Assembly: GCA_050084515.1 (NCBI GenBank)
Contig: CM114274.1
Span: 15,500,001 to 15,564,000, forward strand
DNA from: Blasia pusilla
Lineage: Eukaryota; Marchantiophyta; Marchantiopsida; Blasiales
Direction: 5' to 3'
Length of the DNA: 64,000 bases
The number at the start of each line of letters is the position of its first letter. Positions within the stretch are counted from its first letter, which is position 1. Below the pieces are notes generated by a model. That model made no database searches, was not told the DNA's origin, and was given only the letters and a program-made list of their open reading frames with translations. Positions 57,567 through 64,000 of the stretch are shown one piece after another. Position numbers and translations under genes: made by a program.

Positions 57567-58687
57567 GTGTCGTCTTCAAACAAGAGGGAGCATATAGAGG
57601 AGTGTCTTAGTGATCCATCGTACACATTGAGTGGTCCTACCAGTTGGGCGTACGAGATGGACGACCGGGGTAGAGGACCGCATAGGTTTTCGGGTGCTCT
57701 AGGCACTATAGAGCTACACGACTTCATTACGGATTTTAGGAGTTGGTGTGACTCACAACAGGCTAGGAACTCTAGAGAGTTCAACCCGTTTACATCATGG
57801 AACGGTATGTTCCAGCATTTAGAGGGGACGCCCATGGACGATTACCATGAGTTCTCCCACAAATATGCCCAAGAGATTGAGGCATGGCGACTCTACTATC
57901 AACCACACTATGTGTCATGGACGGAGCCGTTCCTAGATGAGGAGGAGGAGTCAGGAGAGGCTACTTCCTCTTCCACTAGTGATGTTTTAAGATGGATCAC
58001 TCGTAATGGAGCAGTTGCACCATCTAGTCGGGTTTCTCCCAGGTGCAACCCCGTGGTTGAGTTCTTTGCTCAGTTGAGGGCTAGCTACCATGGGGTATGG
58101 ATGGAGAAGTTGCGGAGAATCACGAATTCCAGAGGCGCCCGGGTGAGAGTTTGCGTGAGGCTTACACTCGCTTGCGCCGGTTGATCAACGTCACTCAGGG
58201 GGTGACGGAGGCTCAGGCTATCCAGTCATGGTACGCGATGTTGGACCGGACTCTGCAGACACGAGTGCGGGAGGGGGTGCTTCTTATGAACACCTCCCCT
58301 ACTTTGAGAGATGTTTTTAGGACCGCTGAGAACATTGAGCGCAACATGGCGGAGGAGAGCGTAGCCACCATGGGTTATGGGCGAGAGCAGTCACGATTGT
58401 CTGCACCACCTGTGCAGCAACGTAGACTCCGAGATAGGTCGATTGTGGCACCACGACCTCATGGAGAATACTGGGAGGCCGTGCCACATAGACATGCGCC
58501 TTCATATGCGGCTCAGTAGCAGCCGTCTACTATTACTTGTTGGTCATGTGGTGGAGTCCATCATCAACGCGATTGCACTCGTCAAGATCATGGACGTGTG
58601 CCGCAGTATGGAGGAGGAGAGGGTGTTGCACCAGGAGGCTATCAATGTGACTATTGACAAAGGTATAGTCATACATGTTCCAAGTGT
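57567..58687 (+). pseudogene. Gypsy gag with CCHC zinc knuckles
   Basis: 57567-58100 reads an acidic, aromatic N-terminal part (SWAYEMDDRGRGPHRFSGAL, ELHDFITDFRSWCDSQQ, YHEFSHKYAQEIEAWRLYY). After a frameshift near 58110 it continues RRPGESLREAYTRLRRLINV, AIQSWYAMLDRTLQTRVREG, SPTLRDVFRTAENIERNM: the retrotransposon gag capsid signature. Two zinc knuckles follow: CWSCGGVHHQRDC (58538-58576, spacing C2-C3-H4-C) and C-D-Y-stop-QRYSHTCSKC (58646-58687), where the second Cys is a TGA. The capsid assembles around element RNA; the knuckles bind it. Confidence 0.75.
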
Positions 58688-59634
58688 TTCAGTTTACATC
58701 CTGTTTTACGTCCGGACTGAGGGCCAAAGAGGGCACCAGAGCAAGTAGCCAGTTCGGGTGGGGCTAGAGGTTGTGGATCAGGTGGTCTCGTTGGGGAACG
58801 AGGAGCTAGAGTTTCCCAACATTGTGGTGGAGCTTCTCGTGGAGGAGGTAGAGTCCCACCACCTAGACGCGTCAAGGGAAACACCGGGCGTGAGGCTGGG
58901 ATGGCTGCTCAGATATAATAGCTACAGAAGCAGATTTCCAGGAGAGGTCTTCTACTTGGTGAGTCTCGGAGGTAGAGCTTTTAGTCCAAAGCGCGTCTTG
59001 TTGGATTCAAGAGTGCAACCCCAGATGTTGGGGAAAGCGTCATTCAGAGGATTGGGCTTGACGAGAGCCGATGTGGAGCGTTGTCCATTCCGGATACAGA
59101 CATCCTTGGATGGAGCAAGTACCACACAGTATATCACCCGACAAGAGGTCGTGGTGAAGATTGGTTGGTGGAGCAGTGTTATACCCGATGGGATTTTCCT
59201 TGGATTACTGGGAGGAGTCAGCGTTCTATAGACCAAGATGGCAGTCAGATGATGGGCGCCTTAGCTCATTACCGGTTTGATTCACAGGTGCAATGATCGA
59301 GCAACGGCCAGGAGAGATTGAGACCTTAGCAGCATTTAGTAGTGCCATCACTTGGCCTAGTGATTTGATTGAGGGACATGTCCATGCAGAGGATACTCCC
59401 ATTCTTGACATTTCTATGGAGAGGAGTGGCATGGTAGCCGCGTCAGCTCGTGGAGGAGAGGTGCCGCTTTGGGGTTCGACTGAGGAGCTTTGACACTTAG
59501 CCACTGAGCATGTGTAGACCGCATGGAGAGAGATATTTGCACTAGAGTGTGACTGGTCAGAGGAACCCTAGGTTGGCAGGAGTGTTGCTATGACCCCTTT
59601 GGACACCACCCCGATTGTGTGGTGCATCCCAGAG

Positions 59635-60002
59635 AAGGGTATTCGGGTGTTGGATCTCTTTGCATGGATCAGCACTAGGTTAGCTTTTGTTTTGCACGCT
59701 AGAGTGCGCGTGAAGCAGTACTTGTATGCGGAGATTGATGATGTTGCGAGGCACGCTTCACTTCACCATGTGGCGCTGTTACACCTCCATTTTCCCGACT
59801 TGTTATCTGCGTACGCCATTCAAGGTTACCAGAGTTTCCTACCAAGGGACATTTCATTGTTGGGGGCACAGGACTTGGAGCGGGTAGGGACCATAAACTT
59901 GTCATTGTTGATTGGCTTTGTCAAGGCCAATCAAGTGCTGGACGAGATAGCGGTTTAGCTGACACTCGGTCCAGATTGTTTTGGGAGATGATGCGGATCT
60001 TG
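59635..60002 (+). pseudogene. Methyltransferase N-terminal part, copy B
   Basis: Reads DTTPIVWCIPEKGIRVLDLF, AWISTRLAFVLHARVRVKQY, LYAEIDDVARHASLHHVALL, ISLLGAQDLERVG. After a 1-bp deletion (near 59897) it continues DWLCQGQSSAGRDSG and RSRLFWEMMRILRHY. Compared with copy A, motif I is changed (FGG to FAW, TGL to TRL) and motif IV reads LCQ instead of PCQ. The region between motifs I and IV is complete here, while copy A has a ~16-bp deletion, so the two copies have decayed independently. Truncated by the copia junction before motif VI. Confidence 0.75.
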
Positions 60003-60009
60003 CGACATT

Positions 60010-60853
60010 ACAGATGGGTCTAACTATACATTGTGGAAGTTCAAAATGGGAACTGTCCTCGAATATATTTGAGATCTGGGAGACGGCCACACGGGTCGAT
60101 TCGAATCCACAAGCTACTTTGAGTTCTGCATGTTTATCTTCATCTGGGGATATCGATCTTGTTGTATTGCTGGCATGGAAACGCAGAAACGGTGATGCTC
60201 TATATGCGATTGTGACGAATGTAACTGATTCCATCATGACTCTCATTCAACATACAACCACTACTGCTGAGGCGTTGAACATTCTGAAGAATCAGTATGA
60301 AATGAGGAATCAGACTCGGATTCAGAATCTAGAGAATCAGCTTACGTCCAAGAGAGAAAGCGTGGAGCAATTTTTGACAAGGATCAAGAATCTTCAAGAT
60401 CAGATGGCGTCCGTAGGAATTTCAAAGTCAAGCGAAGATTTGGCACGTCGGTGCGTAAGGATTTTGCCTCCAAGGTATGACAGTTTGGTCACTACATTGA
60501 ATACTCAAGTAAGACCCACGCCGCTTACTTTTAAACAATTTAGTGCAATGTTGGTAGAAGAGGAAATGCGCTTCAAAGCAAGAGAGGGAAGTGATGCAAC
60601 ATTTACTGCCAACGTACAGAGAGGTAGAAATCAGGATTACACTTCAAATGTCAAGAAGAAATTTCCAAGGAAAGCCTTCAAATGCTTTTATTGTGGTAAG
60701 CTAGATCATCTTATCAACTATTGTAGAAAGAGGAGTCAGGATGAGAAGAACCGTTGTTTAAGACCTAAGAAGGAGTCAAGAAATTCTGTAGAACTAGGAG
60801 AATATGAAGTAGATGCTTGGGTAGCAATCGAAGAGTTTTGCACACAAGCATAA
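60010..60853 (+). pseudogene. Copia 2 gag
   Basis: The N-terminal part (60010-60180) is broken by shifts. From about 60180 the frame is clean: LYAIVTNVTDSIMTLIQHTT, EALNILKNQYEMRNQTRIQN, VEQFLTRIKNLQDQMASVGI, LPPRYDSLVTTLNTQVRP, then a zinc knuckle FKCFYCGKLDHLINYCRKR (C2-C4-H4-C, about 60688-60729). These are features of TNT1-type copia gag (UBN2 family). Stop at 60851. Confidence 0.85.
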
Positions 60854-60869
60854 TATTCCACTAAGTCAA

Positions 60870-62416
60870 ATAGTGAAGATGCATGGATGATTGATAGTGG
60901 AGCATCTAGGCATATGACCAATCATAAGGATTGGTATAGCTCCTTATAGCCTCTACAGGAGCCCATCGTTATTATTGTTGGCAATAATGCAAAGTGCCCT
61001 GTAGAAGGGAAAGGCACAATTTCTTTAGTCTCACAAAAAGGAGATGACAAAAAGTTAACTGATGTACTGTACATACCAGAGTTGAAGCGAAATTTGATTT
61101 CGGTAGCAGTATTATATGATCGTGACCTAGAAGTTCGTTTCAAAAAAACAGGAGCAGTCATTGAGGATGCCAATGGGAAAGTAGTGGGTGAAGGTATATG
61201 ACGTGGAAATATCTACGAGTTGTATGCTTTCACGACAAGTGTAGGTACAGATCTTAGTAGCAGTAAGTTGTGGCATGAAAGATTTGGTCACCTAAGCTTT
61301 CCTTTACTAAGTAAGATGCAGAAATCTGGCATGGTTGTTGATTTACCAACAATTTATGGAGTGTCGGATACATGTGAAGCTCGTATGATGGGCAAGCAAC
61401 ACCGAAAACCATTTCCACAAGAGTCCAGCAATAGAGCAAAGGCTCCTCTAGAGCTGATTCATATTGACCTCTGTGGTAAAATGAGAACAGTGGCAGTAGG
61501 TGGTTCTTCCTACTTCTTTTTAGTTGTCGACGATTATAGTAGGAAGATGTGGGTTTATTTCCTTCATGATAAGGCAAGTGCTTTTGGAAAATTTAAAGTA
61601 TGGCACAAGCTGGTTGAGAATGAGACAGGAAAGAAGGTAGAAAAGCTTCGCACCGATCGAGGAGGAGAATTCTTATCAACAAAATTCAACAAATATGGAA
61701 TCAAGCGACAATTAACCATGGCACATACACCACAAAAAAATGGAGTTTTTTAGCGTCAAAACCGTACAATGGTGGAGATGGCAAGATGTATGATGAAAGA
61801 AAAAGGTTTGATAGAAGGATTTTGGGTTGAAGCTGTTAATACTGATGTTTATATTCTAAATAGAAGTGCTACCAAGTCAGTGCAAGGCATGACTCCTCAT
61901 CAATCATACTCAGGTAAGGTACCATCAGTCCAATATTTCAGGACTTTTGGTAGTGAGTGTTTTGTACATATTCCTGAAGCATCCAAGACCAAGCTGGAGT
62001 CCAAGAGCAGGAAGTGCATCTTTATGGGATACAGTGATGAGTCTAAAGCTTATCGCCTATGGTGTCCTAAGGCAAAGAAGATGCTTGTGAGTCGTGATGT
62101 GGTGTTCCAGAAAGAGCCTCGTCAAGTGGCGGATATCAGTGGTCCGTCCACATTATCATCAAACGAAGAGATAACCCACCAGAGCACACCACCAATGTTT
62201 ATACCTGATCATCAAGAAGAAGAATTTGGTGATGATTACAAAGAGCAGCATGCTCTTCCACTACGGCCGTCATACCCTAAGTGGATAAAGCAGCTCTTGG
62301 ATGGTAAGGATCCACCAGCAACTGATGAAGTTGTTACACATCCAAGGAGATCCAAGAGACTAGAGGAGCAGAATAGAGCTTCCGCACATCTTATCAACAT
62401 GGCCTTGATGACATAG
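60870..62416 (+). pseudogene. Copia 2 protease and integrase
   Basis: Protease DAWMIDSGASRHMT (about 60885, catalytic DSG intact), LTDVLYIPELKRNLIS. Integrase zinc part KLWHERFGHLSFPLLSKMQ with CEARMMGKQHRKPF, where the second Cys of the usual CxxC is Arg. Core: IHIDLCGKMRTVAVGGSSYF, KLRTDRGGEFLSTKF, then TPQKNGVF followed by TAG at 61753-61755 in the place of the catalytic Glu, then RQNRTMVEMARCMMKEKGLI, GYSDESKAYRLW. Other stops at about 60948 and 61199. Confidence 0.85.
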
Positions 62417-62419
62417 GTC

Positions 62420-63895
62420 TTGAAGTTGGAAGAGTCATCATCCTTGGATGAGGCCCTTGCTCATCTTCAATGGAGAGAGGCCATGCAGATGGAGATGGAT
62501 ACTATTCAGAGAAATGAAACTTGGACTTTGGTTGAGAAGCCAAAGGACATGAAGATAATACGCACCAAGTGGGTGTACAAGACCAAGTACAAGTCGGATG
62601 GTACATTGAATAAATTCAAAGCGAGGTTGGTTGCAGAAGGATGCTCACAAATCAAAGGTTTTGACAACTATGAGACTTTTGCTCCTACTGCAAGGATGAA
62701 AACCATTCAAATTTTTCTAGCGGTTGCAAGAACAAGACGTTGGCCTGTATACCAATACGATGTGAAGTCTGCCTTTCTCAGATCAGAAGAGAAAGTGTGT
62801 TTACTTCATCGAGCATTGTATGGGTTGAAGCAAGCCCCAAGGGTATGGTATCAACAAATAGATACATTCCTCCGAGAGAAGGGTCTCATCAAGAGTCCGT
62901 CATAAGCAAATTTATATGTGTTTTGCGAAGATGGGATATATATGTTGATAGTCCTGTATGTGGATGATCTTATCATCACAGGAGACCATAGTAAGAAAAT
63001 AGAGGAAATGAAGGGAGTGTTGAAATCTGAGTTTGAAATGTCAGATTTTGGTCTTTTGCATTACTCTATAGGGTTGGAGATTTGGCAACAGTCACATTCT
63101 ATTTTTCTCTCTCAGCAAAAGTATGCTAGAGAAATCTTGAAGGCATTCGGGATGACCGAGTGTAAGGCAGTGGTCTCGCCAATGGAGGTAGATTTGAAAC
63201 TCTTGATGGAGGATGTTTCACCATTGGTAGATGAAAAGTTGTACAAAAAGCTTGTAGGCAGTTTGATATTTTTGTGTAACACTAGACCAGACATTAGCTT
63301 CGTTGTGGGAGTTTTTAGTAGGTTCTCAACTAAGCCTGGTGAGAACCATTGGAAGGCAGGGATGCGTGTGTTGAAGTACATCAAAGGCACTATCGAGTAC
63401 GGCATCACCTATGGAGCACGGACGGAAATGACAGGCTTTTGTGACTCGAATTGGGCAAGAGATTCAGATTCTTGAAGATCAGTTTCGGGTTATTGCTTCT
63501 TGGTAGGATCAGGTGTGGTGTCATGGGTCAGCAAGAAGCAACCTACAGTGGCTCTTTCTTCTACCCAGGCAGAGTACAAGGCGGCTTGTTATGCTTCTTA
63601 GGAAGAAGTATGGTTGAGATGGATATTGAAGGACATAGGAGAAGCACGAGAAAGTGCTATTGTAATGTGGTGTGACAATTAGAGTTGCATTGCCATAGCA
63701 CATAATCCTATGTTTCATGCTTGTACGAAGCACATAGAGATCTAGTATCATTTTTTTTGTGAATTGATCGAGAGGGAGGTTTTGAAGTTAGTCTATTGTC
63801 CAATAGAGGATAATTGTGCAGACATCTTCACAAAAGCTTTGAGCGGAGATCAGCTTCACCGACATCTGAAGGGTCTTGGTATAGATCCAAGACAG
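62420..63895 (+). pseudogene. Copia 2 reverse transcriptase and RNase H
   Basis: REAMQMEMDTIQRNETWTLV, RTKWVYKTKYKSDGTLNKFK, YQYDVKSAFLRSEEKVCLLH (about 20 residues shorter than relatives between SAFL and KVCLLH, so an in-frame deletion), LYGLKQAPRVWYQQ, stop at about 62903, then IVLYVDDLIITGD (YVDD, about 62957), MSDFGLLHYSIGLEIWQQ, LYKKLVGSLIFLCNTRPDIS. RNase H: FCDSNWARDSDS-stop, [39 protein letters not shown]-stop, ending DIFTKALSGDQLHRHL. The order and length fit a copia pol. Confidence 0.85.
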
Positions 63896-64000
63896 TAGTC
63901 CACACAAGAGTGGATATTGAGGGGGGATGTTGGATTCTCAACATCCACTTCTCTGAGCACCATTAATCTGATCGATCCCCTTGTATGAGGAGAAGCCTAG

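Larger units (their letters stand above)
57441..60002 (+). mobile_element. Ty3/gypsy copy B (methyltransferase family), 3'-truncated
   Basis: Plus strand: gag (57567-58520), zinc knuckles (58538-58687), a degraded linker/protease region (58760-59300) and the start of the methyltransferase (59635-60002). 59150-60002 is collinear with copy A 8640-9430 at roughly 85% identity by eye. Copy B supplies the gag half that copy A lacks. At 60002 the gypsy sequence stops in the middle of the methyltransferase and copia gag sequence starts. Confidence 0.8.
60003..64000 (+). mobile_element. Ty1/copia element 2 (TNT1-like), no 5' LTR, runs off right edge
   Basis: Plus strand: gag (60010-60853), protease (60880-61200), integrase (61220-62000), RT (62420-63470), RNase H (63470-63895), purine tract (ATTGAGGGGGGA, 63916-63927), and the start of the 3' LTR (TGTTGGATTCTCAACATC, from 63928). 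It begins in the middle of gag (DGSNYTLWKFKM-like words at 60012-60045), fused to gypsy copy B. In-frame stops and one ~20-codon deletion in RT make it inactive. Confidence 0.9.

Overview
This window comes from the nuclear genome of a land plant. The evidence is one intact, multi-exon RHF2A-type RING-H2 ubiquitin ligase gene with GT-AG introns, set in a dense bed of plant-type Ty3/gypsy and Ty1/copia retrotransposons, a Mutator-like element, a hAT transposase and a Helitron helicase remnant. The gypsy family with a DNA-methyltransferase domain and a PHD finger, and the type of MULE present, make me favour a seed-free plant (lycophyte, fern or bryophyte). That is inference, not proof.

Layout. 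1-1.1 kb: tail of a gypsy integrase and its LTR. 1.4-8.5 kb: a broken minus-strand gene unit (an unknown protein plus a methyltransferase-like segment) partly tandem-duplicated and inverted, threaded with about 35 copies of a 29-bp palindrome (consensus halves TGCAACCCGTCGGA / TCCGACGGGTTGCA) and interrupted by a lone LTR (2.2-3.4 kb). 8.6-13.2 kb: decayed gypsy copy A on the plus strand, with order methyltransferase, RT/RNase H, integrase, PHD finger, 3' LTR. 13.2-14.05 kb: Helitron helicase remnant. 14.9-20.1 kb: the RHF2A-like gene with a GC-rich 5' region. 20.1-29.9 kb: AT-rich, mostly unassigned DNA with decayed repeats. 29.9-31.9 kb: a second LTR of the methyltransferase gypsy family on the minus strand. 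32.3-34.4 kb: a hAT-type (ZNF862-like) transposase pseudogene on the minus strand. 35.7-36.85 kb: another lone LTR of the 2.2-kb family, inverted. 37.3-38.8 kb: a 248-bp tandem repeat with splice-site-like signals. 41.3-48.2 kb: a multi-exon MULE gene (BED-type finger, Arg-Glu repeat, proline-rich 12-residue repeat, MULE transposase, SWIM finger) with a strikingly phased 21-bp CCATTCCA array in one intron. 51.1-52.4 kb: a third LTR plus PHD end of the gypsy family, minus strand. 52.5-56.1 kb: copia element 1. 57.4-60.0 kb: gypsy copy B (gag, zinc knuckles, start of the methyltransferase). 60.0-64.0 kb: copia element 2, running off the right edge.

How the parts relate. The only gene that looks functional for the host is the RHF2A-like ligase, whose eight coding exons join into a 440-codon frame without a stop. 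Almost everything else is mobile DNA in various states of decay. The most unusual content is: (i) a gypsy family carrying a cytosine-5 methyltransferase domain upstream of RT and a PHD finger after integrase, whose LTRs start and end with the same 110-136 bp; (ii) the arrays of 29-bp palindromes between the coding blocks of an unrecognised minus-strand gene; (iii) the 21-bp phased motif array inside the MULE. All calls were made by reading; no alignment or database search was run.
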